Translations under genes and position numbers: made by a program | Shown here: one piece after another, positions 26,305-35,443 of the stretch | How the letters are laid out: each line of letters begins with the position of its first letter | How positions within the stretch are numbered: the first letter of the stretch is position 1 | Assembly: GCF_002887815.1 (NCBI RefSeq) | Contig: NZ_PDHO01000004.1 | Location: forward strand, 248,001 to 312,000 | Length of the DNA: 64,000 nucleotides | Reading direction: 5' to 3' | DNA from: Mycobacterium sp. ENV421 | GTDB taxonomy: Bacteria > Actinomycetota > Actinomycetes > Mycobacteriales > Mycobacteriaceae | The notes under the pieces: generated by a model | The model's database searches: none | Seen by the model: the letters and a program-made list of their open reading frames with translations, nothing else | Told to the model about the DNA's origin: nothing

Positions 26305-27327
26305 CCGGCGGCGCTCGTAGCGCCGGACCGCGAGCACCGTCACTGCGGCCAGAGCCCACCCGAGCAGCAGATCGATGACATAGTGCTCGGCCGCGTACAC
26401 CAAGGTGAAGGCCATGATCATCACGTAGCCGGCCAGCAGCGGCCGCCAGCGCCGGGCGACCCGTCCCCACAGGAATGCCGCGATCATCGCCGACAGGCCC
26501 GCGTGCAGCGACGGGATGGCGGCGACCAGGTTGACGCTGGCCTGGCCCTCGTCGAGCAGCGCGCGGGCCACGTCCAGATGCAGCATCGCGAAGCCCCGGC
26601 TGGAGATCCGCTCCACGACGTCGTTGGCGCCCGGGTGCTGGGTGGTCACGGGCCCCAGCAGCCCGCCGTCGGCATGCGGCACCGGGCTGAACATGCACGG
26701 CGGTGCGGATGGACCGCCTGCGACGTCGGCCGGCTCGCAGCGGGCCGCCGCCCAGGGCGGCGCGGCGGGCAGCACCGCATAGATGGCCAGCGCGGCGAAC
26801 GACAGCACCACGAAACGCCGGACGAATGCCTTCCACTCCGCCCGGTCGCGCAGCCACAGCACGCCCGCCACCACGTACGGCAGGATGAAGAACGACATGT
26901 ACACCGTGCTGATCACCACCTCCCACCAGGGCGGGGACGGCATCTTGAGGTGTTCCTGAAGCCACACGGTGGGCACCGCGCCGAACATTCGGCGATCCAC
27001 CTCCGGTTGCCACACCCACTGGGTGGGGGTGCCGATCAGCCCGGCCGCTCCCCTGCTCAGGTCGTACACGATCAGCACCACGGCGAAGGGCAACCAGTCC
27101 CGCACGATCAGCAACACCCGGCGCCTGCCGATGCTGGCGGCCAGCAGCCCGGAACACACGTAGAGCAGCACGAGTTCACGATTGAGCGCCAAACCGTTTG
27201 CGGCAGTCCACCATACGATGCCGGCGAGCCAGACTCCGATGGCGGCGCGCCGGATCAGCGCGAGCCGGCTGGTGTGGGGATCCGGATCGCGCTGCGGCGC
27301 TTCGGGCTCGACGTCGACGGCGGTCAT
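26176..27327 (-). CDS. PAP2-family membrane protein (inositolphosphotransferase-like)
   Basis: Integral membrane phosphatase/phosphotransferase of the PAP2 superfamily, 383 aa. The catalytic signatures are PSLHAG (in NLVAAIPSLHAGLSAM) and EHYVIDLLLGW, the HxxxD pair that completes the active site. Upstream hydrophobic helices are separated by a PCMFSPVPHADGG loop. This resembles AUR1/inositol-phosphoceramide synthase-like and mycobacterial PAP2 C-terminal proteins, so a lipid head-group transferase is plausible. Stop lies inside the end of the convergent LmeA-like gene. Confidence 0.85.
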   Translation of the reverse strand: MTAVDVEPEAPQRDPDPHTSRLALIRRAAIGVWLAGIVWWTAANGLALNRELVLLYVCSGLLAASIGRRRVLLIVRDWLPFAVVLIVYDLSRGAAGLIGTPTQWVWQPEVDRRMFGAVPTVWLQEHLKMPSPPWWEVVISTVYMSFFILPYVVAGVLWLRDRAEWKAFVRRFVVLSFAALAIYAVLPAAPPWAAARCEPADVAGGPSAPPCMFSPVPHADGGLLGPVTTQHPGANDVVERISSRGFAMLHLDVARALLDEGQASVNLVAAIPSLHAGLSAMIAAFLWGRVARRWRPLLAGYVMIMAFTLVYAAEHYVIDLLLGWALAAVTVLAVRRYERRRLAAAGPAGEIEWPPDSTELGENVLDARPGHLGPPLREATGQL

Positions 27328-27453
27328 CCCCGTCCACTCAACCCGTTCATCGCATGGGGTTACCCGCTTTACGCAAGATTTCGTTCAGACGCCGTTAATC
27401 CGGCGGTCGCGGGCCCACCGGACGGCGGGTTGCCCCCAGAGCCACCGAGCAAT

Positions 27454-28011
27454 TCAGTCCCAGGCTGAGGCAACAGCCTCTTCGACGTCGATGACCTTTG
27501 CCTGTTGCGACGCCGGGCTGTCGATCTCGTCGGCGACGTATGCCGCGACGAACCGACGGATCTCGGTGTCGACGCCGGCCACGATCCGCAGGATCTCGCC
27601 GCGCACCGATTTCGAGGTCACGTGCACGGCGATGTCAGAGGGCCTCGGCTTCGCGACGTCGATGACCAGGGTGAGCGGTTCGGCCGCGCGGGCGGTCGCC
27701 CGCAGCGCGATATCGCCGTCGACCTTGAACCGCTGCTTGTCGACTCTGAGGTCCACGATCAGCTCGATCACCAGCGGGATGCGCACGTTGAAGGTGATGG
27801 TGTCGCCGACGCTGCGCCGGGCGGTCGGCTGTTGGATTTTCACTTTGGCGGTGACCTTGGCCAGACCACCGGGCCCTTGGGCCATCGGGCCCATCTCGAA
27901 TTCGCCGCCGGCGATCTCGGCGAACGCGGCAGCCACCCGTTCCTCGGTCACCGCGATTTCGAAGAACCGGCGCCCGAATTCCTCATAGGTGACGAAGCTG
28001 TGCGATTGCAT
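27454..28011 (-). CDS. DUF2505-family lipid-binding-like protein
   Basis: A 185-aa cytoplasmic protein, probably of the DUF2505 group (START/Bet v1-like fold). Features include MQSHSFVTYEEFGRRFFEIAVTEERVAAAFAEIAG, an alternating AKVTAKVKIQQP strand pattern, and a DVAKPRPSDIAVHVTSKSVRGEILRIVAGVDTEI region before a helical C-terminal tail. No catalytic residues can be identified. It is followed downstream only by the PAP2 gene. Confidence 0.65.
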   Translation of the reverse strand: MQSHSFVTYEEFGRRFFEIAVTEERVAAAFAEIAGGEFEMGPMAQGPGGLAKVTAKVKIQQPTARRSVGDTITFNVRIPLVIELIVDLRVDKQRFKVDGDIALRATARAAEPLTLVIDVAKPRPSDIAVHVTSKSVRGEILRIVAGVDTEIRRFVAAYVADEIDSPASQQAKVIDVEEAVASAWD

Positions 28012-28076
28012 AGAGGTCTACGTTCTCACGTCTGATGTGGACCCGAGAGCGCGGACCGGTAACAAATCGGTTCGGG

Positions 28077-28562
28077 TCAGGCCGGCGGCCACACCAAGTG
28101 GAGCCCGGCATCGTCGGCCGGTTCACCGGCCGCGACCGCGAAGGTGTCCAGTGCGTTGACCACGGACTGCCGCTCCTTGACGCTCATCGCACGCAGCGCC
28201 CGGGTGATCGCGCGCCGGCGGTGCCGGTTCATTTTGCGGACCAGTTGCCGTCCCTCGGTCGTGAGCGACAGCGATATGTTGCGCCGGTCCGCCGCGGAGT
28301 CCTGCCGGTGCAGGAAGCCTGCCTTGATCAGCCGATCGCAGATCCGGCTGGCGTTCGACGGGCTGATGTCCAACGCCGCGGCGACTGAAGCAAGGTTCAG
28401 CGGGCCCTGGGTGTCGATCATCACCAGCACCCGCAGCTGTGGCACCGTGACGACTTCGGAGATCTCGGCTATCGAGGCGGCGGCGATACCCACCAGTGCG
28501 CGGGAGGCCCGCAATACCGCATCGACATCTGCCGACGACGGCCCGTCGATTGACTGTTGCAC
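28077..28562 (-). CDS. MarR-family transcriptional regulator
   Basis: A 161-aa winged-helix regulator. The DNA-binding region is visible: PLNLASVAAALDISPSNASRICDRLIKAGFLHRQDSAADRRNISLSLTTEGRQLV, with the RR-x-I/V-x-L wing typical of MarR. It lies between a DUF2505 gene and the DUF421 gene. No direct operator was recognised nearby, and the regulated genes are unknown. Confidence 0.88.
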   Translation of the reverse strand: MQQSIDGPSSADVDAVLRASRALVGIAAASIAEISEVVTVPQLRVLVMIDTQGPLNLASVAAALDISPSNASRICDRLIKAGFLHRQDSAADRRNISLSLTTEGRQLVRKMNRHRRRAITRALRAMSVKERQSVVNALDTFAVAAGEPADDAGLHLVWPPA

Positions 28563-28601
28563 GCCCGGCCCCCCTCCTCATTGATGTTCCGGCCGCGGCG
28601 C

Positions 28602-29090
28602 TCACTCGTCTTTCGCGGCCAGCACCGACACCACACCTTTCTCTTCGAACAATGCCAGATGAACGTGCCGCGGGCTGCGATGGCCGTGTTGTCGCAGCAC
28701 CGCGTCGAGGTCGGCGCGAGTCAGCCCGCTGCGCCGCAGGTTTCGTTCGTCGACCTCGCCATCGCGGATGAGCACGCGAAGCGGCGGATCCACAATGCGC
28801 CGCAAGGCCGGAACGAACCGCATCCGGACGACCGCTGCATGCGCCGCGATCAACGTCGCCAGCGCCGCGGCTCCGGTCAGCCATGCGGTGTCGGGCGCGG
28901 TCGCCGTCCGGCCCACGACTGCGCCGACTGCGACTGCGGTCACCCAATCGAACGGGGTGAACTCCGCGATCGCACGACGTTGGGTGAAGCGAAACGCCGC
29001 GGCGGCCGTGACGAAGAGTGCCAACGCCTTGGCAGCCGCCCACGGCGCTTGGTGCCAGTCGCCTATCAGTGCGTGCGCCCAGCCGTTCAC
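28602..29090 (-). CDS. DUF421 (YetF-like) membrane protein
   Basis: A 162-aa membrane protein. Two to three hydrophobic helices (ALALFVTAAAAFRF, WVTAVAVGAVVGRTA, AALATLIAAHAAVVRM) lead into the soluble C-terminal DUF421 domain: PPLRVLIRDGEVDERNLRRSGLTRADLDAVLRQHG. Start is GTG at 29090, which overlaps the stop of the DUF4396 gene by 4 nt (GTGA), so the two are coupled. Function of the family is unknown; B. subtilis YetF-like proteins are implicated in membrane stress only by association. Confidence 0.78.
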   Translation of the reverse strand: MNGWAHALIGDWHQAPWAAAKALALFVTAAAAFRFTQRRAIAEFTPFDWVTAVAVGAVVGRTATAPDTAWLTGAAALATLIAAHAAVVRMRFVPALRRIVDPPLRVLIRDGEVDERNLRRSGLTRADLDAVLRQHGHRSPRHVHLALFEEKGVVSVLAAKDE

Positions 29091-29779
29091 ATCGCCTCCT
29101 TGACCCCTCGTCTGATCAACCACACGTTGGCCGGCCACGCCGTCGCGAAGCCGATGATCATGCCGATCTGCATCAGAAACCAGTACACGGGATTGTTCGG
29201 ATGCAGCGGATGGGAGCCGAAGAAGACGAACGACATCAGCGCCATCCAACCGAACAGCCCCACCTCGAAGGCGGTCAGTGACAGCACATCGGCCTTCGCT
29301 GCCTGGGTTAGCCCTTTGCGCAGTCCCAGGCCGCGCATCGGGGCGATGGCGAAGTACTGGAACAGAATTCCCAGCGCCAACGCCGCAGTGTAGTCACCGA
29401 TGTACTCCGGCAGCAGCGCTCGTCCGGCCAGCTGCAGGGCCAGGGCGAATACCGCGAATTCGGCGATGATGTCCCCGAGAGTGCATCCTGCCCCGCAGTG
29501 ACTGACGCCGATCGCGGTGGTGGCCCAGCCCGGCTTTCCGGGCGGGTTGTCGCGCCCGTGCTCGGCCAGCCACCTGCCACTCTGTGGCCTTCCGAAGCGC
29601 CAATACATCCATACCGCGATCGGACCGAAGTACAGGCCGGTTACCGGCCATACCGCCTCCATCACGCGCATCCGCTGCCGGTGGCCGCGTGCGTAGATGT
29701 CGAAAACAATGATCAGAGAACTGATTCCGGCCAGCGCCAGCGCGCACCAGGACAGCACCGTCAGCCACGCGGGCGCCAC
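29087..29779 (-). CDS. DUF4396 membrane protein
   Basis: A 230-aa integral membrane protein. GTG at 29779 is preceded by AGGAGG. The start VAPAWLTVLSWCALALAGISSLIIVFDIYARGHRQ leads to several helices, and the centre contains SHCGAGCTLGDIIAE, the diagnostic motif of DUF4396, with two cysteines and a histidine suited for metal binding. LHPNNPVYWFLMQIGMIIGF is the last helical segment. Copper or other metal handling is possible but not demonstrated. Coupled to DUF421 by GTGA. Confidence 0.8.
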   Translation of the reverse strand: MAPAWLTVLSWCALALAGISSLIIVFDIYARGHRQRMRVMEAVWPVTGLYFGPIAVWMYWRFGRPQSGRWLAEHGRDNPPGKPGWATTAIGVSHCGAGCTLGDIIAEFAVFALALQLAGRALLPEYIGDYTAALALGILFQYFAIAPMRGLGLRKGLTQAAKADVLSLTAFEVGLFGWMALMSFVFFGSHPLHPNNPVYWFLMQIGMIIGFATAWPANVWLIRRGVKEAM

Positions 29780-30028
29780 GCCAGCCTCCTGAGACCTCGG
29801 GACTTCACCGGTACAACCGACGCCACCAGGTATCGGCTCAACCCGCCCGGTATGGAACGAGGTCCCATCCCATTGCGATGCATGGAAGTGCGCGTACCCG
29901 GTCGGCGGCGATGAATGCCCGTGACGGCCACACCTTAATCGAGGCCTCATCGAACGCTTAGATTAGTTGCGCACAGACAATTGTTTCTTGACGGTAAGCA
30001 TGGACATCGTGCTCAGCGACAGCCGAGC

Positions 30029-30658
30029 CTAATGTTTCGCAACGGCGTGCCACGCCAGGTCGGCGATCGCGGCGCAGTAATGCTCGGCGATCGGCTCCCG
30101 GGTGTAGAGAGCGCGGACATTGATCGGCGCCAGGACGAGCTGCATCGCGGCGATCGTGTCGACGCCGTCCCGCAACTCGCCACGCGCGGCAGCCCGATCG
30201 AACACCGACCGGATACTGGCGAAGCGCCGCATCCAGAACGCCATCCGGGTGTCGTCTGCGAAGGCGGCACGGTCGTCCACCACCAGTGCTCGAAGCAGAC
30301 TGCGCCCGACCGTGTCGTTCACCTGCTGGGCCACCGTGGTGGCCAACGCTTGCAGGTCGGTGCGCAGGGATCCGGTATCCGGTGCGGTGAGGACGTCGTT
30401 GCTCCAGTACAGGAGGGCCTCCAGAGCGAGCCGGCTGCCGTCCCCCCAATATCTGGTGACCAGCGACTCGTCGATGCTGTGCCGCGAGCACATCGTCGGA
30501 ATGTCGAAGCGCTCCAAGCCCCACCGGGTGAGCTCGTCGTAGGCGGCTGTCATCACCATCTGCCGGACGTCATCGGGGACGCCGGCATCCGTATGCTCCG
30601 AGTCGCCTTCGATTGGTCGACCTCCGTCCCTGCCATTGGTCAGCTGCCAGTCAACCAC
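30029..30658 (-). CDS. TetR-family regulator
   Basis: About 209 aa. A TetR-type N-terminus can be read: VRQMVMTAAYDELTRWGLERFDIPTMCSRHSIDESLVTRYWGDGSRLALEALLYW. The C-terminal effector domain (SLLRALVVDDRAAFADDTRMAFWMRRF) matches the TetR C-terminal type that follows YWGDGxxL. The start is uncertain: GTG at 30658 (VVDWQLTNGRDGGRP) is chosen; ATG at 30751 would add 31 residues of low credibility. It is not adjacent to an obvious target; it follows dtd on the same strand. Confidence 0.65.
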   Translation of the reverse strand: MVDWQLTNGRDGGRPIEGDSEHTDAGVPDDVRQMVMTAAYDELTRWGLERFDIPTMCSRHSIDESLVTRYWGDGSRLALEALLYWSNDVLTAPDTGSLRTDLQALATTVAQQVNDTVGRSLLRALVVDDRAAFADDTRMAFWMRRFASIRSVFDRAAARGELRDGVDTIAAMQLVLAPINVRALYTREPIAEHYCAAIADLAWHAVAKH

Positions 30659-30815
30659 TTCTGCCGGTCGGCTCGGATCGGATTGCGGCGCAATTGCCGA
30701 CCAGGCCCGCAGGCAGCCGACGGCCAGGTAACTTGGCTGGGTTGGAGCCATGGCCGAAACCGCCCGCGCATCCCGGGTTCCCGCGCCTATGAGGCTCTGC
30801 GTCAACAGGTTTCGG

Positions 30816-31247
30816 TCACAGCTCCAGCAGCACAGTGACCGGGCCGTCATTGACCAGCGCCACCGCCATGTCGGCGCCGAACACGCCGGTTTCGACGTGG
30901 GCGCCCACCTCCCGCAGCGCATCGGCGAAGGCTGTGACGAGCGGCTCGGCGACGGCGCCCGGCGCCGCCGCGTTCCAGGTCGGCCTGCGACCCTTCGCGG
31001 TGTTGGCGTACAGGGTGAACTGGCTGATCACCAGGATCGGCGCGCCGATGTCGGCCGCGGACCGTTCATCGTCGAGAATCCGTAACTGCCATAGCTTTTC
31101 GGCGAGCCGGCGGGCGATGGCGTCGGTGTCGGAATGGGTGACGCCGACCAGGGCCAGCAGGCCCTGACCGGACGGCCGGATTTCCCCGACCACCTCACCA
31201 CTCACCGACACCGAGGCCGACGTCACCCGCTGCACCAGCACCCGCAT
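30816..31247 (-). CDS. dtd: D-aminoacyl-tRNA deacylase
   Basis: A 143-aa tRNA quality-control enzyme that removes D-amino acids, and achiral glycine, from mischarged tRNAs. The family hallmarks are present: [15 protein letters not shown] at the N-terminus, [10 protein letters not shown] in the middle and the GPVT motif ([11 protein letters not shown]) at the C-terminus, which is the cross-subunit Gly-cisPro region. Length is normal. It ends the minus-strand run from the large catabolic operon, with 27 bp separating it from the aldehyde dehydrogenase; it may be co-transcribed but is functionally separate. Confidence 0.95.
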   Translation of the reverse strand: MRVLVQRVTSASVSVSGEVVGEIRPSGQGLLALVGVTHSDTDAIARRLAEKLWQLRILDDERSAADIGAPILVISQFTLYANTAKGRRPTWNAAAPGAVAEPLVTAFADALREVGAHVETGVFGADMAVALVNDGPVTVLLEL

Positions 31248-31274
31248 GGATGCCGATGCTAATGCGTGCCCTGG

Positions 31275-32711
31275 CTAATCCCCGCTGCCGACGGGCGCGT
31301 ACCCGAGGATCGCCTTGGTCTCCAGGAAATCGGCGAAACCCTCTTCGCCCCACTCCCGGCCGTTGCCGCTGGTTTTGTACCCGCCGAAGGGGGCCTTGAT
31401 GTCGAACGCGTGGTTGATCGCGACCGCGCCGGCCCGGATGCGCCGGGCCAGCGCACGCGCCTGGTCCAGGTCGGCACCGGAGACGTACCCGTAGAGGCCG
31501 TAGTCGGTGTCGTTGCCGATCTCGACGGCCTGGTCCAGGTTGTCGTAACCCAGGATGCACAGCACCGGTCCGAAGATCTCCTCGCGGGCGATCGTCATGT
31601 CGTTGTTCACGTCGGCGAACACCGTCGGGCGCACGTAGTAGCCGGTGTCGAGGCCCTCGGGACGGCCCGGGCCGCCGGCCACCACCGTCGCGCCCTCGGC
31701 GATGCCCTTCTCGATGAGGCCTTGTACTTTCTCGAACTGCGCGCGGGAGGCCACCGGCCCGATGGCCGAGCTGTCGGACAGGTCGCCGACCTTGACTCCC
31801 TCGGCGGTGGCTTTCGCCACGGCTACGGCTTCGTCCATCCGCGACTTCGGGACCAGCATGCGCGATGGCGCATTGCAGCTCTGCCCGGAGTTCATCATCA
31901 TCACCGCGACGCCGGCCGCGACGCTCTGGCCGAACGCCTCGTCGTCGAGCACGATGTTGGGGCTCTTCCCGCCGAGTTCCTGGCTGACTCGCTTGACGCT
32001 GGGGGCGGCGTTGCGCGCCACCTCGATACCGGCCCGGGTCGAGCCGGTGAACGACACCATGTCGATGCCGGGATGGCTGGACAGCGCGGCGCCGACGCCC
32101 GGCCCGTCACCGAAGACCATGTTGTAGACGCCCGCGGGAAGCCCTGCGGCGTCGATGATCTCGGTGAAGATCTGCCCGGAGAACGGCGCCACCTCGGACG
32201 GCTTGAGCACCATGGTGCACCCGGCAGCCAGGGCCGGGAACACCTTGCAGGCGATCTGGTTGATCGGCCAGTTCCACGGCGTGATGAGGCCACACACCCC
32301 GACCGGCTCCTTGACCACCATCGTCTGGCCGCGCTCGGTTTCGAAGCTGTAGTTCTTCAGCACGTCGATGGCGGTCGACAGGTGACCGAGACCCATCATC
32401 ACCTGCGGCCCCGCCGCCAGCGTCGGAGGTGCGCCCATCTCCTCGTGCACCGCGTCCGCGAGATCCTTCAGACGTTTCTGGTACTCGTCGAGGATCGTCT
32501 GCAAGACGTCGAGGCGGTCTTCCTTGGAGCTGACCGACCACGTGCCGAATGCCGTGCGGGCCGCTTTGACCGCCTTGTCCACGTCGGCGTCGCTGCCGAT
32601 GGCGATCGTGCCGCCGACCTGCTCGAGTGTCGGGTTGTCGACGTCGAGCGTCCGCAGCTCGACCGGATCCACCCACTGGCCATCGATGTAGAACTTCAGA
32701 TATTCGCGCAT
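31275..32711 (-). CDS. Aldehyde dehydrogenase family protein
   Basis: NAD(P)-dependent aldehyde oxidation, 478 aa. The Rossmann region has ITPWNWPINQIACKVFPALAAGCTMVLKPSE, the catalytic Glu lies in VSQELGGKSPNIV and the nucleophilic Cys in MNSGQSCNAPSRML. EEIFGPVLCI is the usual C-terminal block. ATG at 32711 follows AGGAGGATGTGATC; a GTG six bases earlier is too close to the AGGAGG. It follows the ThDP enzyme by 27 bp, and an aldehyde released by that enzyme is a plausible substrate. Confidence 0.9.
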   Translation of the reverse strand: MREYLKFYIDGQWVDPVELRTLDVDNPTLEQVGGTIAIGSDADVDKAVKAARTAFGTWSVSSKEDRLDVLQTILDEYQKRLKDLADAVHEEMGAPPTLAAGPQVMMGLGHLSTAIDVLKNYSFETERGQTMVVKEPVGVCGLITPWNWPINQIACKVFPALAAGCTMVLKPSEVAPFSGQIFTEIIDAAGLPAGVYNMVFGDGPGVGAALSSHPGIDMVSFTGSTRAGIEVARNAAPSVKRVSQELGGKSPNIVLDDEAFGQSVAAGVAVMMMNSGQSCNAPSRMLVPKSRMDEAVAVAKATAEGVKVGDLSDSSAIGPVASRAQFEKVQGLIEKGIAEGATVVAGGPGRPEGLDTGYYVRPTVFADVNNDMTIAREEIFGPVLCILGYDNLDQAVEIGNDTDYGLYGYVSGADLDQARALARRIRAGAVAINHAFDIKAPFGGYKTSGNGREWGEEGFADFLETKAILGYAPVGSGD

Positions 32712-32738
32712 GATCACATCCTCCTCAATCCGGCTGGG

Positions 32739-34451
32739 TTATTGGGTGCCTTCGGCGTACCAGGTCCTGAATCGGTCGTACTTCGGCATCTCTTCGGAGT
32801 TGGCCTTCGGGTCGATGCACACGTGCACCACGCCGACTTTTCCACTGGCGTAGGCCCGGGCGATCGCCGGACCGATCTCCTCTTCTTTCTCCACATACTC
32901 ACCGTGGCAACCGAAACCTTCGGCGATCTTGTCCATCCGGACATCCTTGCTCCAGTGCACGCCGGGTTGCGGGGACGGCTGGTCGAAGGTCCGCTTGTAC
33001 ACGCCGACCTCGAGACCCCACTGATGGTCGACGCCGACCACACACACCAGCGGCAGGTTCTGCCGGGCTGCGGTCTCCAGCTCGGCGATGTGGAACAGGA
33101 ACGCCGAGTCACTGGTGAGCAGCATGACCGGGCGCTTACCGCCCTCGGCCACCGAGGCGCCGACGGCGTAGGGCAAGCCGGTGCCGAGGTGACCGAAGTT
33201 CTGGTTCCAGATCACGTCGCGTGGCTTGGTCTGCGAATACGTCCACTGAAAGATCACGGTCGCCCCGCCGTCGCGCACCAGGATCCCGTCGTCGAGGTCG
33301 TCGAACGCCTTGGTCGCCTCGACGACGTAGCGAGCCGGGTGCACCGGGGTGCGTCCGCTCGGTGCTTCCTCGGCGACCCGGACCAGCTCGGCGGCGTCGG
33401 CTTTGATCAGCGTCTCGAGGTTGGCCGACACCGACCGCGGGGTGTCCCGCAGCGCCTCGACCAGCTGGGGGACAACGCCGCGCAAATCACCGACCAGCGC
33501 CACGTCGACGGGCCGGTTGACACCGATGGCGGTCGGGTCCTGCTCGACCATCACCCATTTGCGGGTCGCGTTGCCTGCGGCCCAGTGCTGGGTCTTGCCG
33601 TAGTGCATGGGTTCGCCGAGTTCGGTGCCCAGGGCGACGCACAGGTCGGATTCCTCGACGGCGGTGTTGGCGGCCGGGGAGAACAGGTACGGGAACGTCC
33701 GGTCTTGCAGCCCGGGGATGAACGAGGTACCGCCCGAGGTCTGGATCACCGGGCAGGCCATCAGTTCGGCCAGCTCCTTGACCTCCTGCTGGGTGCGGGA
33801 GGTGTGCACGCCGTGACCGACCAGCAGCACCGGGCGCTGGGCGTCGCGGATCAGCCTGACCGCCTCGGCCACCTCACGGCTGCCAGCGCCCTGGTTGACC
33901 AGCCGGTAGGCCGACGGCGGCGGCGCGTCGTCGACGTCCAGCTCGTCGAGGATGATGTGCGACGGGAACTCGACGTAGGTCGGTCCCGGGGTGCCCGACA
34001 TGGCCTTGCGAATGGCCTCATGGATGATCTCGTCGGTCTGGTCGGCGTACTCGATTGAGCTGCTGTACTTCACCGATGCGGCGAAAAGTGGCTCCTGCTG
34101 CACGAATTGGATGCGTCCGCGCCGCACCCGGCGCTCGGTGACCCGGGCCCGCTGCCCACCCAGGAAGATGACCGGGGAGTTCTCGACGAGTGCGCACTGG
34201 ATGGCGCCGGCGATGTTGGCCATGCCCGGGCCGAGCGTTCCGATGCACAGGCCGGGCTTGCCCGTCATCCGGGATGCGGCCTCGGCCATGAAGCCGGCGC
34301 TCAGCTCGTGGTGCGGCGCCACAACCGACCACCCGCGGGCGTCCGCTTCGGTGAACATGTGCACGAAGTTGGGATCCGGGATGCCGAACAATGTGCTCAC
34401 GCCCTCGGCCTCGAACAGGTCGAGAATGCGTTTGTAGACCGGTACACCCAT
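32739..34451 (-). CDS. ThDP-dependent enzyme (acetolactate synthase / 2-hydroxyacyl-CoA lyase-like)
   Basis: A 570-aa three-domain thiamine diphosphate enzyme. The N-terminal PYR domain carries the cofactor-activating Glu49 (VAPHHELSAGFMAEA) and the GTLGPGMANIAGAI motif. A central NAD-like domain follows, and the C-terminal PP domain has the diphosphate/Mg region at 447-475. That region reads SDSAF where the family normally has GDGxF, though Asp448 is kept; its second metal position is VDHQWG (D475). Acyl-CoA lyases, acetolactate synthase and benzoylformate-type enzymes all fit. Next to an aldehyde dehydrogenase and acyl-CoA genes, a C-C lyase releasing an aldehyde is the best guess. Confidence 0.85.
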   Translation of the reverse strand: MGVPVYKRILDLFEAEGVSTLFGIPDPNFVHMFTEADARGWSVVAPHHELSAGFMAEAASRMTGKPGLCIGTLGPGMANIAGAIQCALVENSPVIFLGGQRARVTERRVRRGRIQFVQQEPLFAASVKYSSSIEYADQTDEIIHEAIRKAMSGTPGPTYVEFPSHIILDELDVDDAPPPSAYRLVNQGAGSREVAEAVRLIRDAQRPVLLVGHGVHTSRTQQEVKELAELMACPVIQTSGGTSFIPGLQDRTFPYLFSPAANTAVEESDLCVALGTELGEPMHYGKTQHWAAGNATRKWVMVEQDPTAIGVNRPVDVALVGDLRGVVPQLVEALRDTPRSVSANLETLIKADAAELVRVAEEAPSGRTPVHPARYVVEATKAFDDLDDGILVRDGGATVIFQWTYSQTKPRDVIWNQNFGHLGTGLPYAVGASVAEGGKRPVMLLTSDSAFLFHIAELETAARQNLPLVCVVGVDHQWGLEVGVYKRTFDQPSPQPGVHWSKDVRMDKIAEGFGCHGEYVEKEEEIGPAIARAYASGKVGVVHVCIDPKANSEEMPKYDRFRTWYAEGTQ

Positions 34452-34470
34452 GCGAAACTCCTTGATTCCG

Positions 34471-35418
34471 TTACAGATAGCGTTGTGCGAGTTGGTGACG
34501 ATGCGCTGCGGGAGAGCCGAACAACGAACGATTCAGCGCGGCCCGCTTGAGGTAGACGTGGACGCCGCTTTCCCACGTGTAGCCGATGCCACCGTGCAGT
34601 TGCATCGCCTTGCCTGCCACGTCGACGGCAGTGCTGCACGCGTACGACTTCGCCATCGCGGCCGCTGCCCCCGCATCGGGTTGGTCACCGGCGACGGCGT
34701 GTACGGCCGCGCGGACCAGTTGGCGGGAGACCGCGATCGCCACATACATGTCGGCGCACGCGTGTTTGACAGCCTGGAACGAGCCGATGGGCCGGTCGAA
34801 CTGGTGTCGCATCGTCACGTAGGAGACGGTCGCGGCGAGCATGGCCTCGGCCACGCCGAGACTGTCGCATGCGATGGCGGCGGCGGCCCTATCGCGTAGC
34901 CGGCCGATGGCCGACTCGTCGACGAAACTCAGCGCTGCTCCTGGGTGTTCGACCGTCACGCGGGCCAGGCGGCGGGTCTCGTCGAGCACCGGCTGCGGGG
35001 TGACGGACGCAGTCGCCTCGGTGACCCCGGCGTCGGTGACGACCAAGATCGTGTCGGCGCCCTCGGCGTCGGGCACGAAATCGAACGGCTCGAAGGCAAC
35101 CGCCACTCGGGTGCTGCCGGAAGCTGTTTCGGCGAGCAGACGGTCCCGGGTCTCGCTGGGCGCCAGGCTGTTCAGCACTCCGACGGCCAGCACGGCGCTG
35201 CCGAGAAAGCTGGTGGCGCTGGCCGCCCGGCCCATCTCCGCACAGATGACCGCCGCCTCGGCGAACGTCGCGCCCGCGCCACCGAGGTGTTCGGGTACTT
35301 CCAGCCCGGTCCAGCCGGCGTCGGCGATCACCGCCCACTCGACCGTGCGCTCCTTGGCCAGCAGAGCGCCGGCCACCGATCGTAGGTCGGCATGGAACTG
35401 TTCGAAATGGTCTGCCAT
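34471..35418 (-). CDS. Acyl-CoA dehydrogenase, short (FadE-type) subunit A
   Basis: About 315 aa, shorter than a full ACAD. It retains the mid-domain strands and the C-terminal helical bundle including HGGIGYTWESGVHVYLKRA, where Glu in TWES is at the catalytic-base position. MADHFEQFHADLRSVAG is the start (ATG 35418). Mycobacteria build alpha2-beta2 dehydrogenases from one short and one long subunit; the 391-aa gene immediately upstream in the operon is the natural partner. FAD binding is implied by RHQFDRPIGSFQAVKHACADM. Confidence 0.87.
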   Translation of the reverse strand: MADHFEQFHADLRSVAGALLAKERTVEWAVIADAGWTGLEVPEHLGGAGATFAEAAVICAEMGRAASATSFLGSAVLAVGVLNSLAPSETRDRLLAETASGSTRVAVAFEPFDFVPDAEGADTILVVTDAGVTEATASVTPQPVLDETRRLARVTVEHPGAALSFVDESAIGRLRDRAAAAIACDSLGVAEAMLAATVSYVTMRHQFDRPIGSFQAVKHACADMYVAIAVSRQLVRAAVHAVAGDQPDAGAAAAMAKSYACSTAVDVAGKAMQLHGGIGYTWESGVHVYLKRAALNRSLFGSPAAHRHQLAQRYL

Positions 35419-35443
35419 CACGCTGCGCCTGATTCTCGCGGTC

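Noticed and set aside
31266..34058. A 930-codon open frame on the plus strand
   Set aside because: It is antisense to the aldehyde dehydrogenase and ThDP genes; its translation has low complexity and no domains. A GC-rich genome artefact.
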